From positions 292,944 through 356,943 of the forward strand of contig JAXGGA010000085.1 in assembly GCA_038373865.1 (NCBI GenBank): a stretch of DNA of 64,000 bases, in the 5' to 3' direction. Numbering within the stretch: the stretch's first letter is position 1; the number at the start of each line of letters is the position of its first letter. The notes below the pieces were generated by a model. That model was not told the DNA's origin. It saw only the letters and a program-made list of their open reading frames with translations, and did not search any database. Below, one piece after another: positions 45,641-59,508 of this stretch. The DNA is from Uloborus plumipes (taxonomy: Eukaryota > Arthropoda > Arachnida > Araneae > Uloboridae). A program made the position numbers and the translations under genes.

Positions 45641-47657
45641 CATGTGCTGCTGTTTACATGTGCTCCCCAATTTGTTAATGATACAAATCCACAATTTACG
45701 TCGGATCTTTACCAAATTCGCCACACAGGTTCCTTGACGCACTAGAATTTACATGGGGAAGGAAGGAGGGTTCGTCCTCCTATGGAGGACACAATCTCCA
45801 AAGAGGGATTTCCTTAAAAAATCCAGTTTAAGTCGGATCTTTGCCAAATAGCGCAGAGAATTAATTTAATGACAGGAACTCACATGGGGATATTTAGCCC
45901 CCTGGGAGGTATGTTCGAACAAGCTCCCCTAACTCCCCTTTGGGATTTTTGTTACACAAATTCAGTTTACATCGGATCTTTGCCAAATTTAGTGCAGAGG
46001 TTCTTTAATGCTCAAGAATTCACGTAGCGAAATCTTCGCCCGTATGAATGGGGGTCGATCCCTTGAGGAGGTCTCTTTTGAAAATCTATGAAAAGGGATG
46101 TTTACGCCTGGTAATAACAGCATTTTTGATTTTCAAAAAAGCCAAAGAGGTCTAAATTTAAATTTTAAGTGACAAAATTCCTTTTTTTAAACATATTGAC
46201 GGAAATTGTATACTCTTTTTCTTCTTTTATTTAATCCTGCTTGTTGAAAATGCGGCACTTAGCAAAGCTTGTATTTTCAAGGTAGACCATGCAAAGCAGT
46301 ATTACGTACAATTAGTACATTCGTAAATTAAGTAAATATTTTCTTGAATATAGAAAATATCATTTTTTTTCAAAAACAAATCCAGAGAAATTGTTTAAGA
46401 GTAATGGTTCTTGAACAGTTGAAATCCTGTCGCTGTTCAAACGCTATTTCTTAATGCTAAGTTTCATGCATCATATACTTTTTAAATTCAAAGTGCGGTG
46501 CTTTCTGTTTCAATTTTAGTTTTAATTTCATAGAATCATTCATTTGAGAAACAGGATAGGCTCATCATGAGTGCTATAACATTTAAAAATTTTAATTTTT
46601 TTTTTACTTTGAAGCTCTCCACAAATAAAGTGTAGACATAAGTGAAATATAGTGTCAATAAATATTATAAGCATTGAAAAATAGCTTTAACGGAATAAGA
46701 GGCGTGACGCTACCATCAAGATGACCATTTTTTACAATGTAACTTAGGGATAGATTACAATCTAAGGGCATCAGTCCTTCATTTGAGAACACACACTTTG
46801 TCGCCCCTTAAGAATAAATTTTGACTTTTTTCTCCAAATGTCAATATATGTTTGCGTAGACTATGATTTCGTTACTTCACCACCTTTTCTCCGTTTCACT
46901 TAAAGTTGGACGACTCGGTTTACTCTTTTTTGCTGCTCAAAGCGGAACTATACTTTTAAGTTCTAGAGTAAATACTGTTTTCCGTGGGTACAATCCGATC
47001 CTTTATTTTGTCAGAACCTTTTTCTTTCAGTTCAATTCAGACGTCTAAATTTAAGCTTTTCTGCTACACATAGTAGAATGCTTCTCAAGATTTAAAAGTA
47101 AATACTGTTATCGATGGATGGGGGAGGGGGGGGTCTGGAGGAGTGGGACATATTTCACTATTTTATTACTTTACTAATTTAGACTTATCAAGAGTAGCAT
47201 ACAAAAATCTAATAGTATGCTCCTTAAGCTGTGACTAAAAAGAAAAAAAAAACACACACACACAAAATACTTGATTTTATTACCGCATTTTAAAATTGTA
47301 GCAATTAGTTTAAAATTTCGAGAAAACAACTTTTTAAAAAAAATTTTATACAAATAGAACACAGTGAACTTATAATAATTAAAACTAACTAGTGTCTCCG
47401 CTTAAGGAGATCACTTTAGTAGATAATGATTTTGATAACAATAACCAATTAATAACAGTAAATAATTCTAAATTTAGATAATGTTACCAATTTAGCCACT
47501 CTTACTGAGTTTTGAAAGAACCCTCTCTATTAATGCACTGTGTGTTCCCTTAGAAATATATAAATTTTGCGTATTTTTTTGAAATATCATCAATCTTCTT
47601 AGGAGCTCATTAATAAATTGCTTGTAATCATGTTACTTAAGTCCTCGGAGAGGTGTT

Positions 47658-47800
47658 TCATTTCATGTTTCAAGATTTTCATTGTATTCTTCATTTCATG
47701 TTTCAAGATTTTCATTGTATTCTTCATTTCATGTTTCAAGATTTTTATTGTATTCTTCAATTCATGTTTCAAGATTTTCATTGTATTCTTCATTTCACTA
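47658..47800. repeat. 33-bp minisatellite, about 4.3 units
   Basis: Units start at 47658, 47691, 47724 and 47757 with TCATTTCATGTTTCAAGATT and run into TTCATTGTATTCT. Because 33 is a multiple of three, every frame stays open through the array on both strands. On the minus strand a 95-codon frame (47886-47599) reads an 11-residue repeat KHEMKNTMKIL four times, with unit variants HEL and NTI. I treat the frame as a by-product of the repeat, with a small chance that it is an exon of a coiled-coil protein. Confidence 0.93.
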
Positions 47801-50800
47801 TTTACAAGATGTTTCAACAACAACGCTTTCTTCCCCCGACTCATCCGTTCCATCCTCCGTCTGTTTTCATATAAAAAATCTAGCAAATTTTTGGTTATGT
47901 TAACGTAGAAGCTACAGAGGTATTTTGATCTATTGGCATCTTTGACTCAACTCATGACTGTAGGATATTTTCTATCAATTTTCTGTTTCCTGGTCAATTT
48001 TGCTGCATATTTTTGAGTAGACGAAGCAGCTTCTAATTGTTTCACCACAAGCCCGATCCCTGATTTGAAAACTGACAATATTACTCGATGTAATGATGAC
48101 ATAAAGTGGCAATTTTAAGATACAAATAAACACAGAAAATCATGGTCCTAGTGATTTTGACAATAATCGATTGATAATATAAACCGCAATCATATTAAGT
48201 GTAGATATCTGTATCAGAAAAAAATAATAAGACTCATTTTGTTTCTAACTGAACAATTGAAAGTGGCTTATAGTAGGGCTCTGGCAAAAGAACTCTGTCC
48301 TTGGACGAGCTCTTTGTTATTTAAGTTGAAAGTATTGTAATTGTGAGATTCGCAACACCAAGAGAATCGGAAACTCATCTTCTCTATTTCAATAGATGGA
48401 ATCGTTAAAGCGTCAACCTATCGGAGGTCTTGTATGAACCTTACTATACTAATATGTACAGTTTACGTTACCTATTTAGAGTTTTCTTAAAAATCTTACG
48501 AGATTTGTAATTCGATAATTTATTTTATTTTCGATGCTGTAACAGAGTTAACAATATGCATCGTAGAAAATGTTGGAATATAATATTGTTGAAAAATATT
48601 TCTCATGGGAATATCTTTTGTAAAAATCATTTTAGTGTTAAATGTTTAACTGAAGTAGTATTTTATATTGTTGTACCATTTCAGCACTGATCAAAATCCC
48701 ATTTTTACTCCTAATGATTTGTAGTTCGGACACTTCATAATATTCTTCTTGTTTCAAAACATTATAACTTTAAACCCTTCATAAATTACTTATGCACAAA
48801 CTAAGGATATCTGATTACATGCAATTAAATGGAAAATCATTAAAAAATACGAATAACTGGTTATAGCGATTAAAATTAGGGAAGACAAATTCGGAACAGT
48901 CTGACATGATTTGTAATATTTTCGCAAGAACTAATCGTATGAGTTATTTATTGAAATTTAAGCGTCACTGCGTTTCTATTAACAATTGAGTTCCCATATA
49001 AAGATACACATTTACTGCCTAATTTAAATATATATTGTTGTGTGTGTTTTGACTTTTGTTACAAATTTTGGGATTAACGTAAATTTGGCGCAAACTCAGA
49101 ATAAATATTAATTAGCCGAAGTTTGATGAAAAAGAGTCACTACTATTTTTGGAGTAAAAATAGCGCTGTAAAACATATTGAATTTCTTTCTGATAAGTTT
49201 AAATGTTCATAGTCAAAGATTTTAATGAGTTTTGATTTTTTTTTTGTTTTCATTTTATTTATTTATTCATTTAATTTATTTTTTGAATCGTTTTTTACTT
49301 TTTCTCATTGAATTTCTACGTTATATAGATTATTCCGCGTTTCAAAATATTATAAGTGTGCATAAATTTTAGTCCATCGTTTTAAATTTTATTCATACTG
49401 AATATCATCAAAAAAGAACGTCAATAAATTGTGATATTTTAATGTTTTACAATGATACATAAGGCAACAAACAAAAAATAAATTATCTACACTGTAAGAT
49501 ATCTACGAAGTAAGATAAATTGTAATATTATAAATGAAAGATAAGGAATATTCACGAGGAAAGGAACATTCGCATTAATGTCTAATTAAAAATAAAGGCT
49601 TTAAGCAACTTTAGACTCTTGCTGGATTCGAATTGTTGCATCATTTACAGTATAGTTTATGTTAAAAAGAAAACATTGTATTTTTATATATCAGAAGCAA
49701 TAGTATAGTCTTCAACATCAGAATCACGAGCAGGATAGTTGTTAATTACTCGTATGCTGGAAAGTAAAGTATCTAGATAGGGCTATGAAGGGCTCAATAT
49801 CCATTCCTCTGTCATCTAAGGGAGGTGTGGGACAAAAATGTTACAATTCGGAAGTATGTAACTAAAATTTATCTTTTTTTATATTTGCTGTTTTTTTAAT
49901 ATCATTTTCAAATAGCTTAAAGGACATACCGTTGGTTTTTTACACGCTGCATCTCTTGGTAAGTCTAAAGTAGTAAAGTTTGAAGAATTGTAAAATCCAA
50001 CTCAGTTCTCCAAATTCTCTTCTGTGAAAATATGAAACATTTGAAAAAAAAAAATAAATAAATAACAATCTCAAGCATGAAAAATTAAAATGATCTTCTA
50101 AATGAATTAATTTAAATATCTTTGGTTTTATAAATAGTCAAATTAGATATTATTTTAAAAATAAGAGTTCATAACTACCGTATTTCAGCATTTACAGTTA
50201 AATTACGTTCCAAAAATGTACTCAAATCTTATCAAGTATAATGAATTTCCAATTCGTAGGAAATTTCCCAATGAAAAAAAAAAAAAGAAAAGGCAGTAAT
50301 AATATTGTCACCAGAGACGCAATTTTTTTTGCTCAATGTGTTAGCTTTCATAAATTTCACTTTCACAATAGCAATGGATCATGTGACTCTCTATTTACCA
50401 TTCAAAAAGCGAATAAAAGGAGCTAACGACAGCCAACAGTAAGAAGAAAGCAATAAGCAATTTTCTCTGCATAAGAATTTTTGCTTTTCATTTCTTCCTG
50501 ATGAAAACACGTTTGAAGATGCACACAAATGTTTGAATTTACCCTTAAAATATGATACACAATTGTTCTAACTGATAGACAAAAATCAATCGAAGATATT
50601 TTAACTACATTAGTTGGAAGAAAAACATTAAGCTAAATGTAAACTGCAAGTCAACTTGTTGGCATTTAAGAAATCTATAAAATGAAATCCAACCCCTATT
50701 TCATTGAAAACTGTTTAAATTTCACGTATACTATAAAATCTTATTAAGGATCGAATGGCGCTTTATCTGAAAGATACAAGAAGTTTTGTTTCTTTCGGGA

Positions 50801-51094
50801 AAATGCTCTGCACGTAGCATAAGGAAAGAACATCTTATTTTTAATATGTTTAAATACATTAAAGAAAAAAATGAAAAATATTTAAGAAATCTGCAACGAT
50901 CTAAACATACAATGTCTAAAATTTTTGAAATATCATATGTATATATACACATATACTTAAAACTAAAATTGAAGTTTCGATTTAAAACTATTTTAGTTTT
51001 AGATTATTTCCGCCCCCCACACATGAAAAAACTATATTTTAAACATTAAATTTTGCACCAAAGTATTTATTTTGTATCAAAAATAAAATTTTTG

Positions 51095-51196
<102 letters not shown>

Positions 51197-52686
51197 TTTG
51201 AAATCAAAATGTTTCCCAAAATTTCGCCGGTCAAAATGACGTAAAATGCAAATCGTCTTGCTAGAATATTTCTCTGGTTTAATATAGCCAGTAATTTCAA
51301 AAACGGATGCTACTTAATTTTGTAGCTCAATTACACTAATAAGCTTACCACACAGAAAATCGCTTACCTGTTTGTAAAGTAATTTTAAAAACTTAACAAT
51401 TTAAGAAACTAGAGCAAAGTAAGCAGCAAAATTTCTTTCTTTCTTATATTTTTACATAATGATATGCAAAGTAATAAAATCGGTGGGAATTCTTCCCGAT
51501 TGCTAAAAAAGAATACCGTTTCATCGCTAGCACATCCAGCATTTTCCTTCTGGAACATTTCCTTTGTCAGTAGGTTGGGCAGATTGTCTACATATTTGAG
51601 AACAGATTGGAATTCATTAGGGTACACTTATAAAATCATTGTTTCTTTTGTTCAAATCAGTGGGGGAGGGAAGGTGTAGTGCCATGATAGAAAAAATGTT
51701 TCGTATTCAATTCCACATTCAAATAGTAATCGTAAAAGGTACAGTGGCATCAGAAATTCGCACATTACAGTTCTTACTTTACGGTTTTTGACTGTAATGT
51801 TAAAAAAAAAGTCAGATTTATTGCGTTTTCATTTTTGGTGACTATCCGTGTAAACGAAAAATAATATTTCTTTCTTGAACGAAAAATACCCAGCTTTCTT
51901 TAACTTCCAGTAGTAGAATCCTTTAATATGATACTAAGAGAAATCGTTGTGCATTTTTAATGAAACTCGCCAATGTCTTTCGCAGGGAAAACTTTCCCTG
52001 ATCGAAGACCGTTTTTACCCTTAGCTGACAGCAGCCACTTCTGCAATTCGGGGTTGAGTGGGAGCAAACTACTTTTAAAATGTATGGCTGTAGAAAAGAT
52101 AAGTGATCCATTAATGTTCTAAATAAATAAGTATTCTACGAAAAGTGACACTTGTTAGTGCTCAAATACGTACTCAACTGCATCCCCAAAACAAACTTGC
52201 TAAAAATTTAAATGTCAGTCCGTATTATGAACCCTATCGTGGGCACCCCAGCAATCCAGAATGTTTGTACGGAAAAAAATGTCATAAATTTGGCATTGAT
52301 GTATCCTTAGTAGAAATGTTTTATTCCTATTATAAGATATCTTAAGCTTTTTTTCTTGGTAAAATAGTTGCATTTTTCAGATGTTAGATAAGTAAATATA
52401 GTTGGTAAACCCAAAAAGTTTTAGCCTTGAGTAATGAAGGGAGCACATGATTTTACTTTATGGGGAAACAATTGATATTAAAATGCAAAAAAAAAGTGTA
52501 CTTACTCAGTATAAACTAATAATTAATCAAATAAATAATTACAATAGTTTGCTTTTTCTCTGCTTTCAAAAGTAAAAGAGAATTATAGTTAACATTGCTC
52601 ATTTTTTCCCTAAACTTTGAGTGTACATGTAGAGCTTCAGTATTACATTTACGATGATGAATTAATATATATTCTTGCTTGTTATT

Positions 52687-52800
52687 CGGGCTCGACCGAT
52701 AGCAAATTTTGGCCAATAGGCCGATGCCGATTGTTGGTCGATGGGCCGATGTTTCTGCCAAGTTAGCATCGGCCGCCTATGCTGATGGTTGATGGAATGA
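52687..52800 (+). mobile_element. hAT-like transposon end, fragment
   Basis: CGGGCTCGACCGATAGC is followed by iterated GGCCGATG words (52710-52775: GGCCGATGCCGAT, GGTCGATGGGCCGATG, GCATCGGCCG). A start of the GGGCTCGACCGAT type with dense subterminal repeats is typical of hAT elements. No opposite end or transposase is seen. Confidence 0.5.
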
Positions 52801-54126
52801 CAGATAAAAAAAATAATAATAAATGGCTGCTGAAATGTGGATAAGGGAATTTAGTGGGTATTTATAATCAGACTAAGAAAAATTTATTTATTATGAAGAG
52901 TACATTTAAGAAGAATAAAGTGAAGTTTAAAATTTTTTAAGTGTTTTTGTTTTAACTATTTCTATTCACTTTTATTTTATGCGCAACGTTTGCCTTTGAT
53001 ATATACTTTTAAAAATGTATAACTTTTTTTTTATTTTGCAGACATTCTTTCACTGTTGGTTAATAATTTTTATTTATATAACTCACTTTACTTTCACTAA
53101 AATTTTCTTTATTCTGTGGTTTGATACGTTCTTTATAAAACTGACGAAGATATAATTTATTTTATCGTAACTAACGTCAGCTTATTAGATTTTCATGATA
53201 TAGAAGATTTTAACTATGCAATTGCCCGTATTCCGCATACTGAAACTGAACTCTTTCAAGCTTTCCTATTTTAAGCAGAAACGATTTGAAGATACGTCGA
53301 AACTGTCGAAAGCAATTTTAAATTGCTCCAAACTGAATAAAATCATTTAAGAACACGTTTTCCTCAGTCTTTTGAAAACTTTTTCGTGATGCTTCATTTT
53401 GTCAAAACAATGGTAAATGACGTTTACTCCCCCGTAGTTTGTCAACACTTTCAATATTTTGTATGTTATTTGACAGAAGACGGAAAATTAGCATTTCATC
53501 ATGACAAGCCATATCTTTTTATTTAAAATATGTCTTTTACATGTAATACATTGAATTTTCAAATGAATGCCAAAGGTTGAAGAACAGGATTTGTAAAAAC
53601 TTATATTATGATGTAATGTATTTTTTCAATAAACCGATATTACTTTATGTAAATAAACGCAAGCATTTAAACTTTAAAAATGATGCAACTAAGTAATTTA
53701 AAATAGCACTTATCTGATAACATAATTAGGAATTGAATGATTAGTAAAATCATACTTCAGCTTACGGTTTGCAACATTTTTAAACGGACCATATTTTAAA
53801 GCACTACTAAAGAGCAGAAAAAGAAATCAGAGTTATGAAATTTCTACTTAAGTGTGTATTTAGACGATATTTAAACTGTCTCATACCTTACGTAAACAAA
53901 TAGCAAAATTACATCTTATGTGCAATTTCTCTTGAAAACATTATTCCTTTTTTGCAAGGGATCTAACGGGAAATCATTACACGAGACTTAATCTTGCACT
54001 CCACATTTCGGAGAAGTTTACAAGACTCATTTCTTGCTTAATCTTAAAGACATCTCGCGTTCTTTCAATAAATTCTTCGACTAAGTAACGGCATTCATAA
54101 ACTTAATCCTTCAAACTAAATTCAAC

Positions 54127-54660
54127 TACAGTGAATTCTCACTTATACGCCGCCTCATTTATGCGCCTTTTTCACTTATACGACGATTTTGAATGGTCCC
54201 AGCACATTCCATATCAAAATAGTGATATTATAATTCGTTTATGCGTCGCTCTAAGCATAAATATTTCACTTATGCGCCGAATTTTTCGTAAAATGTAAAA
54301 AATATATTTATTTTCTTTAAAAAAAATTAGTATTTTTCTTCACTTTCCTCTTTAATCTTTCAATTTTATTGCTCGCGGAAGGCATTTTTTCCGCATGAAC
54401 TAGAGTTCGAAGAGGGACAATTACCTACTATGGATCGTTTTAAGGGGGAACAGTTTGTCTCTCTTTATAATTGTAGTTACGTTACAGTAATTGCCAAACC
54501 ATTGTAATATGCCTATAGAAACATTCTTATTCATTCTCTCATTAGAACCTATGTTGCGTTTTAGTCCTTCAAATAGGCTCATTCACTAATACGGCTCTTT
54601 CACTTATGCTCCTTTTTCTGTTTGTCCATTGGGCCGGCTCATAAGTGGGAGTTCACTGTA
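54127..54660. mobile_element. pogo/Tigger-like non-autonomous element
   Basis: TACAGTGAATTCTCACTTAT at the left is the inverse of ATAAGTGGGAGTTCACTGTA at the right, with TA at both borders. Subterminal words CACTTATACGCC, CATTTATGCGCC, CACTTATACGACG and TTATGCGTCGC recur inside each end, as in Tigger-type elements. Length 534 bp, no coding. Confidence 0.75.
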
Positions 54661-57170
54661 CTTATATCGCAAGAAATAGTTATGAGACTGTACTTTCGCT
54701 CTTCTGCATTATTTTTTGGTTACATATCGGTAAGTGATTAGACTAAAAAAAAAAGAAATATTTTTGTATCTTTTCTGCACTGTAATTTCACTATCTCGAA
54801 CTTTTTACTTAAATTTTACTTCCTTAATCATATTCTATTAAGTTTCCAACTATGCATGTTTCGTCTCTAACGTACGCAAACACACACACGCTAATTGCTT
54901 GAAGCAGTTTTCTGTTAAATAATAATAAATAAAACTGAATTATTTAACGCAAACAATAATTGTTTTTCTTGGGGACATTTGAATCTCATTGTAGGAATAG
55001 AAAAGCATAAAGCAGACGACTCTTTAAAGGATTTTTTGATTTGCAGTTGGTAAAAAAGCCAAGGAAAAAAAGAAGAACTAAAGAAAAAATGATAATTCAA
55101 TGTTTTTAATTGATCTGTTCCGTTGATTCTCTTTTATTTTAAATCGGAAAAAAATCAGGTAAAAGTTCATTCAATGAATGTCGCTTTCATGGATTGGAAC
55201 TGTTTAAAACAATCGTTCCCGGTACATTTGATACGTTTTTATCTGGGTATTACTTGCATTTTTTTTTTTGGCAGTAAGTGGGAAGACATAGATTATTTAT
55301 TGGATAAAATAGTTAAATGGGTAGACGATGCGTTATCTTTGCTGCTAATAGCTTTGCAATATTTCATTTGCGCAAGTTCAAACATATGCTTATTTCAGTC
55401 ATCTGTAAACTCAGTAAAATATTTATAGATACAAAAAAAAAAAAAATTCCAGATCAAAATGTTTCAACTTTTCACACATTTTTTATGTGGTAGGTACTCG
55501 AAATTAAAATTTATAGTGTAATTGATTGTATATAAAAAAATTATATAGAAATTTACTTACAAATAATGTCATTCTTTTTTACTACGTGAAAATAAAACCA
55601 ATATCAAGGTTCTGATTTTATCAATTGATTTTATTACACAGCTCCCATCAAATTAACACTATTGACATTACATGCTGGAAATATGGCTGTTGTGGCAGAA
55701 TGTCGCTTACAGTATGACCTGAACTGTTAAAATTGAATATTCACAAAAGCTTGTCAGTATCACAATTGATAAAAAATTATTTTAACTAAAACCATGAAGC
55801 GCTATTTATATTTAAAAAGTGAAAAGCAGGCCATTCCGGCATTTCATTACAAAGACGCGCTTATGTGAACCTACCCACAAATAGTACAGAAAAAAAACCG
55901 AAAATGAGCTACTACTTTATCGAAATTTTATAACTTAAATCGCCAGCGCGATTACTTAATATGCGTACAAATTTAGGGGCTCATTCAACTAACTGAATGT
56001 GATTGAAACTAGTACGATCAGTTGTATCTACCAATAAGCGCAGCCAGAAGTTTCCTTTACTTCACCCAGAAAAATTTTTCTCTCAACGTACTGGTAAGGA
56101 GTCGAACCAAGTCGAATACAATCAGGCTTTTTTTTTTTCAGTAAGCCAATTTTGATAAGATATTTAGAATAGCTTTAGGGAGTAAGGAACACTTTGGAAG
56201 CATCAAATATGGTGCATTAAATTGTTTGAATGTGCCGTACTAATCTTTCAAGTATTTAAAATATTTTTATTTCTTCTGAAATAATATATTGCTCAATGGT
56301 ACAACTATTTTTGTATCATTCTCAAAATTGGTACAAATTATGTCCAATATTTGAGTTTTTTTAAAAAATCAATTTTAATAGTTTCTACCAACTTTTTGTA
56401 AAAATTGATTATACCATTTATTCATAGAAAATCAAGTATCAATGGTTTGTATTTGAGTAATTTAAAATGACTTTTAAAATAGTTGTGAATACACCATGTA
56501 ACAGAGTAGATGAATGAGAGTGTGCAAATCAAAGTGAACAAGTAACTAAAAAAACGCATATGACATATATGAACATTCAACCGCTCAAAGAAAAAAAGCA
56601 AGTTTCACCTTGTTAGCTGATTGAATTCAAGGTGGGGAATCCTATGCATTGAAGTTATATTACGACTCAGTCTTCCCAAAAGTAATTTTAGTAGGTCCCT
56701 TAACTCATACTTCGGAAAACTAAGAGCACAAAGAACAATTCAAACGCAAAAAGTTTAACATTAGTACGACCACTATTCACCGCGATAACAAACGCAGCGT
56801 TTTGTGAATTACACCACTTTGAAACGGCGATACGTTCCAATCTCATTTTCTGCATGAACCCATAAAACTTTGAGTTCGAATATCTCTGAGTTTTAATTAC
56901 AAAACTTTCTTTTTTTTTTTTTTTTTTAGTTTCAAACTTTCAATATCTTAACTCTGCACCTCATTTTGATCATTTTTTGCAATTGGAATCATGCACCTAG
57001 GACGAACGGTTGCGAAAATAAAGGTCAAGCAAGTTAAAACGAAACAACTTACATACATTTTTCTAATACATAGCTCTTTTTGTATTACTTAAGTTCATTG
57101 ATTTCATGTTGAACTCAATAAGTTTACGCAATTCTTAACATTCGAAACTTTCACGTTGAATTTATCTTAA

Positions 57171-57686
57171 CCCATTAATGCCTAGCGTCCCTTTTTAGGG
57201 ACGGTCCAAAAAAGGGTCTGTATTTCCCCAAAATGAACATTTCAACCAAATAATAGTGTTCAATTTGTACTTTGGTATTGTTTCAATTCGTTATTAACAG
57301 ATTGCAGCACATAACCATTGTAAAGTGTGTTCTGTAGCAGTTTTAATATGATCATTATCAAAAATTACATCGTTCACAATCTCCAGAAAAAAAGCTAAGT
57401 TTTCAAAGTTATTCCCAGCTTCCCAGTTTATGTTAATTGATGATTTTATTTCTTCTTATAAAATGTCTTTTTAAATATTATATGGTAGGCAGAAAAAAAT
57501 TTTAGTAAAAAAAGTATGTACCCTCTAGGGTCTATCGTAACTTTTAAAGGACGATTTTTCTTTCCTTAATAAAAAAATTACTTTTTACATAATATTTTTT
57601 TAATTATTTTTCCTGTCCATTAAACACTGCTTGTAACCAGTATACAAAATATTTTTGTAAAAAAAAAAATGTCAGGCATTAATGAA
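57171..57686. mobile_element. piggyBac-type non-autonomous element P3, diverged
   Basis: TTAA at 57167-57170 precedes CCCATTAATGCCTAGCGTCC. The right end GGCATTAATGA is followed by TTAA at 57687-57690. The left end resembles that of P2 (CCCATTTATGCCC), and the length, 516 bp, is the same. A GGGACGG word follows the left end and TTTAAAGGACG occurs inside. The right end is worn, so it is older than P1 and P2. Confidence 0.6.
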
Positions 57687-58754
57687 TTAATTGACCATCA
57701 ATATTTATTTTACATGCGCAAGATTGATCAAGGACTTCATATTACTAAAGTTGCTAAAATTTTAATGTTACACTCCATTTTCATCATAAATATTTGCAGT
57801 GCTTATGTTTATCGATTTCATTCTACATCCTTTTTAACTGACCGGCATTATTTTTTTTACAAGTGCAAGATTGCTCAAGGAGCTTGCGGAAAATTTAGTA
57901 ATATTGATCCCTTTCAGCTTTTTGAGCAGTACTTTTTTGTCGTCAATATCATAAAATACGTATATTTAAAGCTATGACTGCCCCCTCCTCTTCCCACCCC
58001 ATCAAAAACATAAAACCATTACGGATAGCTAAGAAAACTCGCAAACAACACAACTTGGCAGGCAAGCGAAAAAGCCCGGTGTGTGTGTGCGTGAAAAGGT
58101 TTAAAAGGTCATAACAAAAACAAATGCTTTCCGTCAGTGGAAATAAATAATTGTCATGACCAAACTTTTCCTCCCACTCAAATCACGGGGACAATATTTT
58201 TGAAACTCAAACTGTATGCTAATTTAAATTATTACAGCAGAATGTATTATTTTGTAGGGATATATTTATATTTATTACTCCAGTTATAGTCATGATAATG
58301 GGTTTAATAAACTGTCAAATTTATTGGCGACAAAACCTGAAAGGATATGTAGTGTAAAATATACTAAATCAAATGAGAATCTAAACACTTTTGTCATTTG
58401 AATTTATTTCTTCATTAACATTGATAACACAATGGGATGCTTTTACTTTTCATGTTTTTTAAAAATAGTTCATTTAATTCTGCTTTTAGAAGGTACTATA
58501 ATTTTTAAAACTAAATCAATTAAGCTGTCATTTCCAAGTAATTCATAATGTGCTGAGGTTATTCATAATTTTTATTGCTTGACTTAGGCAGTTTTACTAT
58601 GTCATTTAAAACGTTTGACGTTTCAGTCAAAAAGAAATATAACGTTTCTCTCTTGAGACGAATTTTCACGGAATACAGGTACTTTATTAAAAAAATCATA
58701 TTTTTCTGACAAGATTCATTCTCAATCAGCGATCAAAATATTCGAGATTTTGTT

Positions 58755-58757
<3 letters not shown>

Positions 58758-58816
<59 letters not shown>
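58758..58816. repeat. (TA)n microsatellite, about 29 units
   Basis: A perfect TA array of about 58 bases in the 3' part of the long intron. Confidence 0.95.
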
Positions 58817-58819
<3 letters not shown>

Positions 58820-59508
58820 TTCGTAGAAAATTTCTGAAGTATGTTCATTTTGTTGATTCAATTAAGTAATTTATGCTAACTACAATAGTTTTTTGATATT
58901 TATAAATTTGATTTAGTTCATTGGGGGGAAAAGTTGAATATTGTCTCGCATACTGCACTTAATTCAGAGTCTTTTATGTTATTGATTGTACTTTTATCGT
59001 GGTTGAGATTTCAGTCTTTTTGAACTAGGTTCTATAACTATTAGCTAGTAGTTTAATTTTTTCTGGTACATTAGACAGCTTTCAAGATAAGACAGAAAAA
59101 AAAATATTTTTTCTTAATTACTCAAAGCGGAGTATTTAATTCAAATGACAGAGTTAAATAGTCGGTTTTATGAAACAATCGATTTCGATAATTGAGATTT
59201 AATTTTTAGTATTTCTGTACCTCAGAAGCTCAGAACCAATCTAACGTAAATCTATTTTCGTAACTTTTTATGAGAGGGCGAAAGCGATTGTCGCATGCAT
59301 TCAAAGGTGGTGGTTACACGCTCTTTTCACTCTGCTAAATAATTATGAAGAAAATGGGTCGATGCAGAATTAGATCCTAGATACAATGCAGTAATAAAAT
59401 GTAAATCGCCATTTTTGGACTTACGTCGTTCTGAGGTACAGATTTAACTTTGCAAATAAAGCCCTTTTTTGTCTGATTAAATTCAGTGTACAACTTTTTT
59501 CAAATTGA

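Larger units (their letters stand above)
42422..45682. mobile_element. Middle-layer element with GGGGCACATGTGAAC ends
   Basis: The left end GAGGGGGCACATGTGAACAA is the inverse of right-end sequence TTTGTTCACATGTGC, with TTTACATGTGCTCCCC beside it. The same motif recurs inside: GGGGGCAGTTGTAAACAC at 42635, and CAGCCCCTACATAATG with GTTCACATGTGCCCC near 45268-45300. Without the inner element (43103-45067) it would be about 1.3 kb, very close to the 1.3-kb element at 21620-22916. It carries the C-terminal remnant at 42796-43097. Confidence 0.68.
42388..46100 (+). mobile_element. Helitron-like repeat H4, interrupted by nested insertions
   Basis: It begins TCTATATAAATAAAAATGG after an A, like element H3. 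Its continuation is split: the 5' arm stops near 42425 (GTGCATGTGTAGG), and the body resumes near 45678 with TGATACAAATCCACAATTTA, then CGGATCTTT, as H3 continues without interruption at 29150. Three tandem units of 134-137 bp follow (starting near 45685, 45820 and 45955), each with a CAGTTTACATCGGATCTTTG-type core. The 3' end is not recognised. Confidence 0.5.

Noticed and set aside
55123..55428. 101-codon plus-strand open frame with some protein-like segments
   Set aside because: No flanking splice signals that fit, no motif recognised, AT-driven composition. An exon cannot be excluded but is not supported.
57669..57977. 102-codon plus-strand open frame
   Set aside because: It overlaps the right end of a piggyBac-type element and has no conserved motif. 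It contains a loose internal duplication (KIDQGLH and KIAQGAC) that looks like DNA duplication.
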